Assembly: GCA_030066905.1 (NCBI GenBank)
Contig: JASJAR010000036.1
Span: forward strand, 1-40,266
From: Paracoccaceae bacterium
GTDB lineage: Bacteria > Pseudomonadota > Alphaproteobacteria > Rhodobacterales > Rhodobacteraceae
Direction: 5' to 3'
DNA length: 40,266 nucleotides
The position numbers were made by a program, and so were the translations under genes. Under the pieces are notes generated by a model, which saw only the letters and a program-made list of their open reading frames with translations, searched no databases and was not told where the DNA came from. This document shows positions 23,677-32,006 of this stretch, in pieces. The first letter of the stretch is position 1; every line of letters begins with the position of its first letter.

Positions 23677-24339
23677 TTAGTCTTCGGTGGCGCTCTCCGC
23701 CTCGTACTCGGCGGTTGTCGGCACTTCGTCGGCTTCCGCTGCACCCTCCTCGTCGTCCTGCGAGGCAAGGCCGGAGGGGGCCGAGATGTTGGCGATGACG
23801 AAGTCGCGGTCGATGGTGGGCTTGGCGCCCGCCGGGAGCGTCACCCCGGAAATCGTCGCGGTGTCCCCGATCTCCATGCCGGAGATGTCGACCGTCACGC
23901 TTTCGGGGATGTCGGCGGCCGTCACGATGAGCTCGACCTCGGGGCGCACGAGCGTCAGCACGCCGCCCTTCCGGAGCCCCGGTGCCGCGTCCTCGCCGAC
24001 GATTTCGACGGGGATGAAGAGGTTGACCTTCGAGGTCCGCTTCAGACGCATGAAGTCGACATGGGTCGGCAGGTCTTTCACGACGTCGCGCTGGACGTTG
24101 CGGCAGATGACCCGGACGTCGTCATGCCCCTCGACCTTCATGTTGAAGAGCGTCGAGAGGAACCTGCCCTGCTTGAGCCGTTTCAGAAGCACGTTGAAGG
24201 GGATGTTGATCGGCAGAGGGTCCGTGCCGCCGCCGTAAATGATGCCAGGAACGAGCCCGTCTCTGCGGGCTTGACGGGCGGCCCCCTTGCCTGTCCCCGT
24301 CCGTTCCGTGGCGATGAGATCGGGGATCTCGCCAGCCAT
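23677..24339 (-). CDS. rplY: 50S ribosomal protein L25 (Ctc form)
   Basis: Binds 5S rRNA in the large subunit. The 220-residue product is the long Ctc form with a C-terminal extension domain. It begins [37 protein letters not shown], the family signature, continues through [34 protein letters not shown] (end of the L25 domain, about residue 95) and then the C-terminal TL5-like domain with [18 protein letters not shown] and [25 protein letters not shown]. It ends in an acidic Glu-rich tail. Start at 24339 (reverse) fits the family. Normally followed by pth; here an opposite-strand gene separates them. Confidence 0.96.
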   Translation of the reverse strand: MAGEIPDLIATERTGTGKGAARQARRDGLVPGIIYGGGTDPLPINIPFNVLLKRLKQGRFLSTLFNMKVEGHDDVRVICRNVQRDVVKDLPTHVDFMRLKRTSKVNLFIPVEIVGEDAAPGLRKGGVLTLVRPEVELIVTAADIPESVTVDISGMEIGDTATISGVTLPAGAKPTIDRDFVIANISAPSGLASQDDEEGAAEADEVPTTAEYEAESATED

Positions 24340-24447
24340 GGGTTGTCTCCAGTTTTGTGAACCGGCGGCCTCCAAGGGTGTCCGCCAGAGAAGGCCGGTG
24401 TTTAGCGAGGGGTCGGGGAGGGGGCAAGGGAAATCTGGCGAGCGTTG

Positions 24448-24491
24448 CGCGCCGCGCGGGCGGGCGTTCGAGTATTTCTGGAACAAAGAAG
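24448..24491. repeat. Rhodobacterales-type repeat (GC hairpin plus GTATTT...AAGAAG core)
   Basis: A GC-rich hairpin region is followed by GAGTATTTCTGGAACAAAGAAG (its core, 24470-24491, given as GTATTT then about nine bases then AAGAAG). The same arrangement, hairpin then GTATTTTCGCCAAAATGAAG, is at 37162-37219. From general familiarity with Rhodobacterales genomes this is a common intergenic element. Confidence 0.55.
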
Positions 24492-24526
24492 GGGGGGTCT
24501 GAGGCCCGGTGCGCTGCTCGGAGCGA

Positions 24527-25351
24527 TCAGGGGCTGGCGTGGCCGGAGACCGGGATCGCGTGGCCGGCGGCCCAGGCGGCGATGGCCCGTCGATGGGTCG
24601 GATTGAGCGTCGGAAGCCGCAGGCACCTCGGGCTGCGCGCCCAGCGGCGGTGCCAGCGAAACACGACGCCGCCGGGGTCGATGGCAACGCCCGCGATCCG
24701 GTCGGGCGCGAGGTCGAGCCCACCCCAGCGGAGCCAGTTGTCGGGGACGACGTAGCGCCGCAGCCCCGGGCGGTAGAGCTCGGGGCCTTCGAGCCGGAGG
24801 CCCGTCGCGTCAAGCCGGAGTGTCGCCGGCGTCTCGGGTGTTCTGGCGGCAAAGAGTGCCAGCCGCAGAAGAAAGATCGAGGGCATCGCGATGAAGACGA
24901 ACCCGATGAGGAAGAGATTGGCCGAGACCGGGAGTTGCGACCCCAGGAGCTGCGGAAGTTGGCCGATGGCGAAGGCCGTGGGCAGGAGACCGGCATAGGC
25001 CATCGGCGGGATGCGGGGCATCAGATCTGCCAGGCGTACCGGCTCCCATGAGAACGAGAGCCCGCCGCCGTCCTCGTCGAGGCGGACCGTCCACCAGGCG
25101 CGGCGCCGGAAGATCGCGCGCTGCCGCGCCCGGGCAAGGCGCCAGAGGCGGGCGATCACGACGAGGCTGGCGGCCAGAACGACGATGAGCGGGAGGGAAT
25201 CTCCGGCGGTCGAGAGCCGGATGAAGGCGAGGGCGAGAAGGGCGGCGAGAAAGACGAGGCTCACGGGAAAGCGGAGCAGACCGATGCGCCTGCGGATCGG
25301 CATCTCCGGCAGGTCCGGAGGCAGGGCGTCGAGCGGGTCGGATGCGGCCAT
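24527..25351 (-). CDS. Unknown integral membrane protein
   Basis: A 274-residue protein with two pairs of membrane helices: [20 protein letters not shown] with [19 protein letters not shown] in the first 70 residues, and [18 protein letters not shown] with [19 protein letters not shown] further on. The pairs flank soluble stretches ([40 protein letters not shown]) whose short beta-strand pattern recalls bacterial PH-like membrane domains. I do not recognise a named family. It lies upstream of rplY and downstream of an exported unknown protein on the same strand, with gaps of 187 and 44 bp, so it may share a message with the latter. Confidence 0.65.
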   Translation of the reverse strand: MAASDPLDALPPDLPEMPIRRRIGLLRFPVSLVFLAALLALAFIRLSTAGDSLPLIVVLAASLVVIARLWRLARARQRAIFRRRAWWTVRLDEDGGGLSFSWEPVRLADLMPRIPPMAYAGLLPTAFAIGQLPQLLGSQLPVSANLFLIGFVFIAMPSIFLLRLALFAARTPETPATLRLDATGLRLEGPELYRPGLRRYVVPDNWLRWGGLDLAPDRIAGVAIDPGGVVFRWHRRWARSPRCLRLPTLNPTHRRAIAAWAAGHAIPVSGHASP

Positions 25352-25395
25352 GGCGGGGCCTTACCCCCGCCAGATGGCAAAATCATGGAACCGGT

Positions 25396-25956
25396 TCAGC
25401 CGGGGCTGCGCGCGAGTTCCAGATTGGGCTCGATCTCGCCATAGGCGCAATTGGCGCGGAGAAGCTCGGCATGGGCGGCGTCGACGGGAAGGCGAATGAG
25501 GGTCCTGGTGTCGAGATAGGACGTTGTCATCGCCGCCAGCTGCGGCGCGGTGGGGTCCGTCATGTCCCAGGTGGCATAGCCGCAGACGAGGTTGCGGCCG
25601 TTTGCCCAGGTGCCCATGAAGTCGACCGTGCCCGACAGCCGGTCGGTGGGGTACCAGGTGATCTGGTAGGCGGTGAGGTTCGCCACGGGTCCGTTCTCGG
25701 ACCGGAGCGCCCGCTGTCCCGCCGCCGGCAGACCGACCGGCTCGGCCTCGCCCGTCAGCGCGCGGAGGTGCAACCGCGGCGTCCCGGGGGCTGCGCTTTC
25801 GGCCTCCATGGCGTCGAAGAGCGCCTCGGTGGCGCGCACGAGGCTCAGGGTTTCGGGGCCGAACTCGACCTTGTCGGCGGACGTGTAAAGACCGCCGGCC
25901 GCCGCTGGAAGGCCGAAGAGGAAGAGAACCAGAACCGCAATCGCACGCAAAACCAT
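25396..25956 (-). CDS. Exported protein of unknown function
   Basis: A 186-residue protein with a Sec signal peptide (MVLRAIAVLVLFLFGLPAAAGG; cleavage near the AAA-G). The mature part begins LYTSADKVEFGPETLSLVRATEALFDAMEAE and includes a two-cysteine pair far apart (VCGYATWD; RANCAYGE) that may form a disulfide. ATG 25956 (reverse) is preferred over an upstream TTG in frame because it opens directly into the signal peptide. Function unknown. It heads a minus-strand pair with the membrane protein at 24527-25351. Confidence 0.7.
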   Translation of the reverse strand: MVLRAIAVLVLFLFGLPAAAGGLYTSADKVEFGPETLSLVRATEALFDAMEAESAAPGTPRLHLRALTGEAEPVGLPAAGQRALRSENGPVANLTAYQITWYPTDRLSGTVDFMGTWANGRNLVCGYATWDMTDPTAPQLAAMTTSYLDTRTLIRLPVDAAHAELLRANCAYGEIEPNLELARSPG

Positions 25957-26281
25957 GGCGCCCACCAAATCGTTACACTCCCGCCTTAGCGCGGTGGCGC
26001 CGAATGCGGCAAGTTCCGGGCGGAGGCATGGCCGGTTTAGGGTGAATTCTGCGTCGTTTCCGCATCAATTCCGGGCAATGGGAGGGGATTGTTTCCCATC
26101 GGCGTATTGCTGTCGATCCTTGCGGATGTCGCAGGGGTGCGAGTCGCGCGGGGGTTGCACGGCGGGGCGGCGGTCCGCGGGGAACGGCCGGTGCGGGGCG
26201 GGCGTTGGACAACGGACGGGGTGCCCTGGCGGTGGAGCCCGGCCCGGGACGGGTGGGCGTTGGGCGGCGCCCGGGAGGGAG
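25957..26281. other. Intergenic stretch without a supported gene
   Basis: About 325 bp between two minus-strand genes. It must carry the promoter of the exported-protein gene and the end of the lldD transcript. I see only GC-rich inverted segments (for example GGGCGCC near 26268) and no clear terminator or promoter. No coding frame here has a motif or a plausible start. Confidence 0.4.
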
Positions 26282-27448
26282 TCAGCGGTCCCAGTCGCCG
26301 GAAAAGCCCTTCGGGACGTGGAGGATGTCGCGGTCGATCGCGGCGATGGAGGTGCGCCCCGAGAGCGCCATGGTGTATTCGAGCTCGCGCTGGAGGACGC
26401 GGAGGGCTTCGGAGACGCCCTTTTTGCCCATCGCGCCCAGCCCATAGACCATCGCCCGTCCGATCATCACGCCCTTCGCGCCGAGGGCGAGAGCCTTGAG
26501 GATGTCCTGGCCCGAGCGGATGCCGCTGTCGAGATGGACCTCGACCTTGTCGCCGACCGCCTCGACCACCGGTTCGAGCGCGCGGATCGACGACAGCGCC
26601 CCGTCGAGCTGCCGCCCGCCGTGGTTCGACACGACAATGGCGTCGGCCCCGGCGTTGATCGCCTTCGCGGCATCCTCGGCGTCCATGATGCCCTTGACGA
26701 TGACCTTGCCGTCCCACATGCGCCGAAGCTCGGCGACCCGGTCCCAGTCGAGCGCCTGGTCGAAGGCCTGACCGGTCCAGCTTGTGAGCGAGCGGGGGTC
26801 GGTGACCCCTTTGGCGTGGCCGACGACGTTACCGAAGGTGCGGCGGGGGGTGCCGAGCATCTCAAGGCCCCAGGGGATCTTCGTGGCGAGGTTGAGCATC
26901 GTCGCCAGCGTGGGTTTCGGGGGCGCGGAGAGGCCGTTCTTGAGGTCCTTGTGGCGCTGGCCCTGAAGCTGGAGGTCGAGGGTGATGACGATGGTCTCGC
27001 AGCCGGCGGCCTTGGCGCGGGCGAGAAGGCGGGTCATGAAGTCGTCGTCCTTCAGCGTATAGACCTGGAACCAGAAGGGTTTGGAGGTCTTCGCCGCGAC
27101 ATCTTCGATGGAGCAGATTGAGAGCGTGGAAAGCGTGAAGGGGATGCCGAAGGTTTCGGCGGCTTGCGCGGCCTTGATCTCGCCATCGGCCGATTGCATG
27201 CCCAATAGTCCCACAGGCGCGATCGCCACCGGCATGGCCACCTCTTCGCCGACCAGCGTGGAGGCGGTGGAGCGGTGCGTCATATCGACCGCGACGCGCT
27301 GGCGGAAATAGAGCCTGTCGAAATCGGAGCTGTTCTCGCGGAAGGTCTGTTCCGACCAGGAGCCCGTCTCGGCGTAATCGTAGAACATCTTCGGGACCCG
27401 GCGTTTGTAGATGCGCTTGAGGTCTTCGATTTCGGTGATGACGGGCAT
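26282..27448 (-). CDS. lldD: FMN-dependent alpha-hydroxy-acid (L-lactate) dehydrogenase
   Basis: A 388-residue FMN-dependent alpha-hydroxy-acid oxidising enzyme, most like L-lactate dehydrogenase (LldD). It begins MPVITEIEDLKRIYKRRVPKMFYDYAETGSW, then MPVAIAPVGLLGMQSADGE (FMN phosphate region), FWFQVYTLKDDDF, VIVKGIMDAEDA with the catalytic lysine, the active-site SNHGGRQLDGALSSI with the base histidine and substrate arginine, and DSGIRSGQDILKALALGAKGVMIGRAMVYG. The usual set is complete. The soluble form lacks an extra membrane segment, so it would pass electrons from the membrane surface. Mandelate or glycolate as substrate cannot be excluded. Divergent from the nitroreductase gene, with the MarR-type operator in between. 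Confidence 0.85.
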   Translation of the reverse strand: MPVITEIEDLKRIYKRRVPKMFYDYAETGSWSEQTFRENSSDFDRLYFRQRVAVDMTHRSTASTLVGEEVAMPVAIAPVGLLGMQSADGEIKAAQAAETFGIPFTLSTLSICSIEDVAAKTSKPFWFQVYTLKDDDFMTRLLARAKAAGCETIVITLDLQLQGQRHKDLKNGLSAPPKPTLATMLNLATKIPWGLEMLGTPRRTFGNVVGHAKGVTDPRSLTSWTGQAFDQALDWDRVAELRRMWDGKVIVKGIMDAEDAAKAINAGADAIVVSNHGGRQLDGALSSIRALEPVVEAVGDKVEVHLDSGIRSGQDILKALALGAKGVMIGRAMVYGLGAMGKKGVSEALRVLQRELEYTMALSGRTSIAAIDRDILHVPKGFSGDWDR

Positions 27449-27520
27449 GGGCGGGGCTTCCGGCGAGGTGGTGCGGAACGGTTACCAAAATCGGGCTGGC
27501 CTTCAATGGGGCGTTTCGGC

Positions 27521-27565
27521 TTGACTATAGTACGACATCGCACTAACTAATGCGATATCGTACTA
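27521..27565 (+). promoter_or_regulatory. Promoter with long palindromic operator (MarR-type) before the nitroreductase gene
   Basis: TTGACT (-35) at 27521-27526 and TAACTA (-10) at 27544-27549, 17-bp spacer. Overlapping them is an inverted repeat: left arm 27528-27542 (TAGTACGACATCGCA) and right arm 27551-27565 (TGCGATATCGTACTA), 14 of 15 positions complementary, 8-bp centre. Binding here would block the promoter, so the MarR protein encoded at the end of this operon is the natural candidate repressor. It also lies 80 bp upstream of the divergent lldD start. Confidence 0.8.
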
Positions 27566-27582
27566 GATTGGAGCGCCCGGAC

Positions 27583-28740
27583 ATGGCCCTGACCCGCAGA
27601 CAAACCCTTTCGATCCTCGGTGGCGGCGCGATCCTCGCCGCCGGAGGTGTCGGCTATTCGGTGACCCGGATGCCGCAGACCGCCCAGAGCCCCTGGGCCG
27701 CCGCCGGCGCCTATGCCGACCCGCGCAAGAACGCGCTGAGCTATGCGGTACTCGCCCCGAACCCCCATAACCGGCAGCCCTGGCTGGTGGATCTCGCCAC
27801 CCCGGGCGAGGTGACCCTCTATGTCGATACCGAGCGGCTCTTGCCCCATACCGACCCCTTCAGCCGCCAGATCGTGATCGGGCTGGGGTGCTTTCTCGAA
27901 ACCATGTCGATTGCCGCCAATGCGGCCGGTTACGGGGTGGAGATCGAGGTGTTCCCCGAAGGCGGCGACCCGCGCGCGCTCGATGGCCGGCCCGTGGCCC
28001 ATGCGCGCTTCAGCCCCGGTGCCGGGGTGCCGGAGCCGCAGATGTTCGAGGCGATCCCGCACCGGCGGTCGGTGAAGGAGCCCTACGACACCGCGCGAAC
28101 CGTGCCCGAAGCCGCGCTGGCGACCCTGCGGGCGGCAGGGGCGGCGGGCAGTGCGATTGCCACGACCGGGGAGACCGGCGCGGTTGCCGCGCTCAGGGAC
28201 ATCACCGCGCGTGCTTTCCAGATCGAGTTCGAGACGCCGCGCACCTACAAAGAAAGCGTCGATCTTTTTCGGATCGGGCACCGGGAGGTCGATGCGAGCC
28301 CCGACGGGATCGACTTCACCGGGCCGACCTTCGAGAGCCTGCGGCTCGCACGACTTTTCACCCGCGAAGGCGCGCTCGACACCGGGAGCATCGCCTATCG
28401 GTCGGGGATCGACATGGTCACCGCGAACTCGATGACCGGCATGGCCTATGTCTGGCAGGTGACTGAGACCAACACCCGGGCCGACCAGATCGCCGCCGGA
28501 CGCGACTGGATGCGCATCCATCTCGCCGCCACCGCAGAAGGGCTGTCGGTGCAGCCGATGAGCCAGGCGCTTCAGGAGTTTCCCGAGATGGCCGGACCCT
28601 ACGGCGAGGTCCACGCCATGCTGGCGCCCGGCGGCGGAACGGTGCAAATGTTGGGGCGCCTGGGGTATGGGCCCGAGGTGGGTGCGGCGCCGCGCTGGCC
28701 GCTGGAGGCGAAGATCAGGGGGGATGAGCCAGGAGCGTGA
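27583..28740 (+). CDS. Tat-signal nitroreductase-like (Acg-type) FMN-binding protein
   Basis: A 385-residue protein with a twin-arginine-like signal (TRRQTLSILGGGAILAAGGVG) and the Acg-type nitroreductase fold. Visible are NPHNRQPWLVDL (the FMN-contacting NxHNxQPW signature), FSRQIVIGLGCFLETMSIAANAAGYG, HRRSVKEPYD, the GMAYVWQVTETN segment and the C-terminal MLGRLGYGPEVGAAPRWPLE. It would bind FMN in the periplasm or membrane; its substrate is unknown. ATG 27583 is chosen; an ATG at 27550 falls inside the operator. It ends inside the start of the MarR gene (28724), so the two are co-transcribed. Confidence 0.85.
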   Translation: MALTRRQTLSILGGGAILAAGGVGYSVTRMPQTAQSPWAAAGAYADPRKNALSYAVLAPNPHNRQPWLVDLATPGEVTLYVDTERLLPHTDPFSRQIVIGLGCFLETMSIAANAAGYGVEIEVFPEGGDPRALDGRPVAHARFSPGAGVPEPQMFEAIPHRRSVKEPYDTARTVPEAALATLRAAGAAGSAIATTGETGAVAALRDITARAFQIEFETPRTYKESVDLFRIGHREVDASPDGIDFTGPTFESLRLARLFTREGALDTGSIAYRSGIDMVTANSMTGMAYVWQVTETNTRADQIAAGRDWMRIHLAATAEGLSVQPMSQALQEFPEMAGPYGEVHAMLAPGGGTVQMLGRLGYGPEVGAAPRWPLEAKIRGDEPGA

Positions 28741-29239
28741 CGCCATGTTCTTCCGGCTCTTCAACGAGATCGGGATCGTGGAGCAACTGAGCCGCGCCTT
28801 GCTGGAGGCGCGGCTTCCGCACGGGCTGACGCGGCCGCATTTCACGGTCTGCAACCACCTCATTCGGGTGAAGGACGGTCAGACCCCGCTCGATCTCGCC
28901 CGGGCCTTTCAAGTGCCGAAGACGACGATGACCCACACGCTTTCCGGCCTCGAAAAGCACGGGCTGGTCGAGTTGCGCCCGAACCCCGAGGACGGGCGGT
29001 CGAAACGGGTCTGGCTGACGCCGGCGGGCCGGGCGTTTCGGGATAAGGCGATTGCCGATCTCGGCCCCGTCTTCGACGATCTCGCCGGGGGGGTGGACCC
29101 GGGGCGGCTTCAGGCGATCCTGCCGGCGCTGGAAGAACTGCGGGTGTTTCTCGACGCCTATCGCAGCGCCAAGACCGGAGGGCCGCCGAGGTTTGGGTTG
29201 GCTCAGGTCGGGCGAAAGAGGGACCCGCCCCGGACGTGA
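28724..29239 (+). CDS. MarR-family transcriptional regulator
   Basis: A 171-residue winged-helix regulator: MFFRLFNEIGIVEQLSRALLEARLPHGLTRPHFTVCNHLIR (dimer helices), then the recognition region LDLARAFQVPKTTMTHTLSGLEKHGLVELRPNPEDGRSKRVWLTPAGRAF. ATG 28724 overlaps the nitroreductase stop; ATG 28745 with AGGAG at 28730 is an alternative. The likely target is the palindrome at 27528-27565. The last few residues (RDPPRT and stop) are encoded inside the left arm of a palindromic repeat at 29224-29302, so an ancestral gene probably ended differently. Confidence 0.88.
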   Translation: MSQERDAMFFRLFNEIGIVEQLSRALLEARLPHGLTRPHFTVCNHLIRVKDGQTPLDLARAFQVPKTTMTHTLSGLEKHGLVELRPNPEDGRSKRVWLTPAGRAFRDKAIADLGPVFDDLAGGVDPGRLQAILPALEELRVFLDAYRSAKTGGPPRFGLAQVGRKRDPPRT

Positions 29240-29302
29240 TCCGGGGCCCCGCTGAGCTGGGCAGGCCGTATGGTCGAGGCCCCGGATCACGTCCGGGGCG
29301 GG
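29224..29302. repeat. REP-like inverted repeat between marR and trpA
   Basis: Perfect 25-base inverted arms at 29224-29248 and 29278-29302 (each carrying GCCCCGGA-TCACG-TCCGGGGC) around a 29-bp centre. The left arm supplies the MarR stop codon. It sits at the meeting point of convergent transcription units and could form a bidirectional terminator-like hairpin. It belongs to the same family as 30669-30743, 32700-32775 and 38276-38562. Confidence 0.85.
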
Positions 29303-29333
29303 TGTTCTTCGATATCGTTGAACTGGCACCTGC

Positions 29334-30125
29334 TCAGGCCCGGTGGGCGCCATCGGCGAGGGATTTCACGAAGGCGAGGATGTCGGCCGGCGCGTCTCCC
29401 CGGCCGATCCGCTCGACGATGGCCGAGCCGACGACCGCGCCGTCGGCCACCGATGCGATATCGGCCGCCGCCTCGGGCGTCTTGATCCCGAACCCCACCA
29501 CCACGGGCAGTCCGCTGGCCGCCTTGATCCGCGCGACCGCCGGGCCGACATCGGAGGCGACCGCGTCGGCCGCCCCGGTGATGCCGGTGATCGAGACGTA
29601 ATAGACGAAGCCGGAGGTGTTGGTGACGACCTTCGGGAGGCGTTTGTCGTCGGTCGTGGGGGTCGCGAGGCGGATGAAATCGAGCCCGGCGGCGCGGGCC
29701 GGGAGGCACAGCTCCGGGTCTTCCTCGGGGGGCAGGTCGACGATGATGAGCCCGTCGATACCCGCCTCGGTGGCCTCGGCGAGGAACTGCTCCACGCCCT
29801 TCGAGTAGATCGGGTTGTAATAGCCCATGAGCACGATGGGCGTCGTCTGATCGGTCTCGCGGAAGGCACGGACCATCGCCAGCGTACCGTCGAGCGTCTG
29901 GCCCGCGTCGAGGGCGCGCTGGCCGGCGAGCTGGATCGTCGGGCCGTCGGCCATCGGGTCGGTGAAGGGGACGCCGAGCTCGATGATGTCGACCCCGGCG
30001 GCAGGCAGGCCCTTCATGATCTCAAGCGAGATCGCGGGGTCGGGGTCGCCGGCCATGATATAGGCCACGAACGCCTTCTTCCCCTCGGCCCCGAGCCTCG
30101 CGAACGTGTCGTCGATCCGCGTCAT
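29334..30125 (-). CDS. trpA: Tryptophan synthase alpha chain
   Basis: Cleaves indole-3-glycerol phosphate to indole and glyceraldehyde-3-phosphate. The 263-residue barrel begins [29 protein letters not shown] and has the catalytic Glu49 ([12 protein letters not shown]) and Asp60 (DPMADGP), which fall on the same numbers as in the Salmonella enzyme. Further landmarks are [40 protein letters not shown] and [14 protein letters not shown] (phosphate site). Start 30125 (reverse) is the only suitable ATG. It is on the opposite strand and about 12 kb from trpF and trpB, next to a VOC-family gene. Confidence 0.97.
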   Translation of the reverse strand: MTRIDDTFARLGAEGKKAFVAYIMAGDPDPAISLEIMKGLPAAGVDIIELGVPFTDPMADGPTIQLAGQRALDAGQTLDGTLAMVRAFRETDQTTPIVLMGYYNPIYSKGVEQFLAEATEAGIDGLIIVDLPPEEDPELCLPARAAGLDFIRLATPTTDDKRLPKVVTNTSGFVYYVSITGITGAADAVASDVGPAVARIKAASGLPVVVGFGIKTPEAAADIASVADGAVVGSAIVERIGRGDAPADILAFVKSLADGAHRA

Positions 30126-30175
30126 TGTCTCTCCCCGTCGCGCCCGCGTGGGTGTGCGACAGGCGGGGCGGGAAA

Positions 30176-30595
30176 TCAATGGCTCTCGGGCGGTTCCCCG
30201 TCGGTGCCGACCATCCAGCGGATGCCGAAGCGGTCGGTGCAGGTGCCAAAGCCCGCCGACCAGAAGGTGGGCTCGAAGGCCATGGTGACCTCCCCGCCCG
30301 CGGCGAGCTTGTCGAAGATCGCGCGGGCTTCGTCGGCGGTTGGGTAGGAGAGCAGGACCGAAGCGCCAGCCATAGCGTCGGACTGGCCGAAGATGTTGTC
30401 GGAGGCCATCAGCATCCCGTCGCCGATCTTGAGGTCGGTATGGGCGATCCAGTCCCTGCGGTCGTCGGGCACAGGCACGTCGGGCATGTCGCCGGCCCTC
30501 ATCATCGGCCCCGGCTCGGTGCCGAAGATCGCGCCGTAGGCGGCCATGGCCTCGGCGCAATTGCCGTTGAAGAAGAGATAGGGCGTGGGGTGCAT
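30176..30595 (-). CDS. VOC-superfamily / PhnB-like protein
   Basis: A 139-residue protein of the vicinal oxygen chelate fold, PhnB-like: [61 protein letters not shown] and the C-terminal [11 protein letters not shown]. The common YLxFxGNCxEAxxxY start and the FGxxWM ending are those of the family of small glyoxalase-like proteins whose substrates are mostly unknown. Good ribosome site (GGAGGAAAA) before ATG 30595 (reverse). It starts 50 bp upstream of trpA on the same strand, so the two may be transcribed together. Divergent from ychF, with a REP-like repeat in between. Confidence 0.85.
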   Translation of the reverse strand: MHPTPYLFFNGNCAEAMAAYGAIFGTEPGPMMRAGDMPDVPVPDDRRDWIAHTDLKIGDGMLMASDNIFGQSDAMAGASVLLSYPTADEARAIFDKLAAGGEVTMAFEPTFWSAGFGTCTDRFGIRWMVGTDGEPPESH

Positions 30596-30668
30596 GTGGT
30601 TTTCCTCCCGTTTGCAAGCGGGGGCGAGGGTCTCACGGGGGGCGTGAGTCGGGCAAGCGGCGCACCGC

Positions 30669-30743
30669 GTCCCGGGCTCGACCCGGGACCTCGACCGGCC
30701 TGGTGCTGCGGTGGAGCGGGGCCCCGGATCACGTCCGGGGCGG
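30669..30743. repeat. REP-like repeat between the VOC-family gene and ychF
   Basis: Two hairpins: GTCCCGGG ctcga CCCGGGAC (30669-30689) and GCCCCGGA tcacg TCCGGGGC (30721-30741). Same layout and spacing as the copies at 38276 and 38453. It lies between divergent genes and therefore near both promoters. Confidence 0.8.
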
Positions 30744-30833
30744 GGTTGGCTTGAGGCCATCTGGGGCCAAGCGCTTGCCCTTGGGCGACGCGGCGCGTAT
30801 CGGTCTCGCGCCGCTGAGCAGAGGATCGCACCC

Positions 30834-31934
30834 ATGGGCTTCAAAACCGGGATCGTTGGCTTGCCGAATGTTGGAAAGTCCACGCTTTTCAACGCCCTGA
30901 CCCGCACCGCCGCGGCACAGGCGGCGAACTTCCCGTTCTGCACCATCGAGCCCAATGTCGGTGAGGTGGCGGTGCCGGACCCGCGGGTGCGGGTGCTTGC
31001 CGAGATCGCGAAGTCGAAGGAGACGATCCCGGCCCGGATGACCTTCGTCGACATTGCGGGCCTGGTGAAGGGGGCTTCGAAGGGGGAGGGGCTGGGGAAC
31101 CAGTTTCTTGCCAATATCCGCGAGGTCGATGCCATTGCCCATGTTCTTCGGTGTTTCGACGATCCCGACGTGACCCATGTGGAGGGCCGCACCGACCCCG
31201 TGGCCGATGCCGAGACCATCGAGACCGAACTGATGCTCGCCGACCTCGAAAGCATCGAGCGGCGGCTCCAGAACATCGTCCGCAAGGTGCGCGGCGGCGA
31301 CAAGGAAGCGGTGCAGCAGGAGCGGCTTTTGAAGGCCGCGGCGGAGGCGCTCGAAGCGGGGCGGCCGGCACGCAGCGTCGCGGTGGATACCGAGGACGCA
31401 AAGGCGTGGAAGGGCTTGCAGCTTCTGACCTCGAAACCGGTGCTCTATGTCTGCAATGTCGACGAGTCGGATGCCGGCGAGGGCAACGCCCACTCGGCCG
31501 CCGTCGCCGCCCTCGCCGCCCGGGAGGGCGCGGCCTCGGTGGTGATCTCGGCCAAGATCGAGGAGGAGATCGCCCAGCTCGATGCCGACGAGGCGGCGGA
31601 GTTCCTCGATGAACTGGGGCTCGACGAGGCGGGGCTCGACCGGCTCATCCGCGCCGGCTACGATCTTCTGGGGCTTCAGACGTATTTCACCGCCGGGCCG
31701 AAGGAGACCCGCGCCTGGACGATCCGCGAGGGCACGACCGCACCCCAGGCGGCCGGCGTGATCCATGGCGATTTCGAACGCGGCTTCATCCGTGCCGAGA
31801 CGATTTCCTACGACGATTACGTCGCCCATGGCGGCGAACAGGGGGCGCGGGATGCCGGAAAACTCCGGGCCGAAGGCAAGGGATATGTTGTCAAAGACGG
31901 CGACGTTCTCCACTTTCTGTTCAACTCTGGGTAG
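30834..31934 (+). CDS. ychF: Obg-like nucleotide-binding ATPase YchF
   Basis: Obg-family P-loop protein that binds nucleic acid or ribosomes; in other bacteria it prefers ATP over GTP and has roles in stress response. The 366-residue product begins MGFKTGIVGLPNVGKSTLFNAL (P-loop near residue 7-17), then FVDIAGLVKGASKGEGLGNQFL (G3/switch region), LYVCNVDESD in place of the usual NKxD motif, a coiled-coil helical insertion (ETELMLADLESIERRLQNIV) and a C-terminal TGS domain with TYFTAGPKETRAWTI and DFERGFIRAET. All usual features are present. ATG 30834 gives the normal N terminus. Confidence 0.96.
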   Translation: MGFKTGIVGLPNVGKSTLFNALTRTAAAQAANFPFCTIEPNVGEVAVPDPRVRVLAEIAKSKETIPARMTFVDIAGLVKGASKGEGLGNQFLANIREVDAIAHVLRCFDDPDVTHVEGRTDPVADAETIETELMLADLESIERRLQNIVRKVRGGDKEAVQQERLLKAAAEALEAGRPARSVAVDTEDAKAWKGLQLLTSKPVLYVCNVDESDAGEGNAHSAAVAALAAREGAASVVISAKIEEEIAQLDADEAAEFLDELGLDEAGLDRLIRAGYDLLGLQTYFTAGPKETRAWTIREGTTAPQAAGVIHGDFERGFIRAETISYDDYVAHGGEQGARDAGKLRAEGKGYVVKDGDVLHFLFNSG

Positions 31935-31950
31935 AATCACGTGACCGGAT

Positions 31951-31979
31951 TGCAAGTTGACCCTGCGTCAAGTAGTCTG
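31951..31979 (+). promoter_or_regulatory. Possible promoter of the kinase gene
   Basis: TTGCAA (-35) at 31951-31956 and TAGTCT (-10) at 31974-31979, 17-bp spacer, 28 bp before the start codon at 32007. It lies just beyond the ychF stop. Confidence 0.45.
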
Positions 31980-32006
31980 GGTGTCACTCCTGGGGGGGAG
32001 AGTGAC

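Noticed and set aside
29334..30125. Distance of trpA from trpFB as a sign of rearrangement in this strain
   Set aside because: Nothing in the window shows a breakpoint, and separate trpA loci are compatible with normal gene order in this order.
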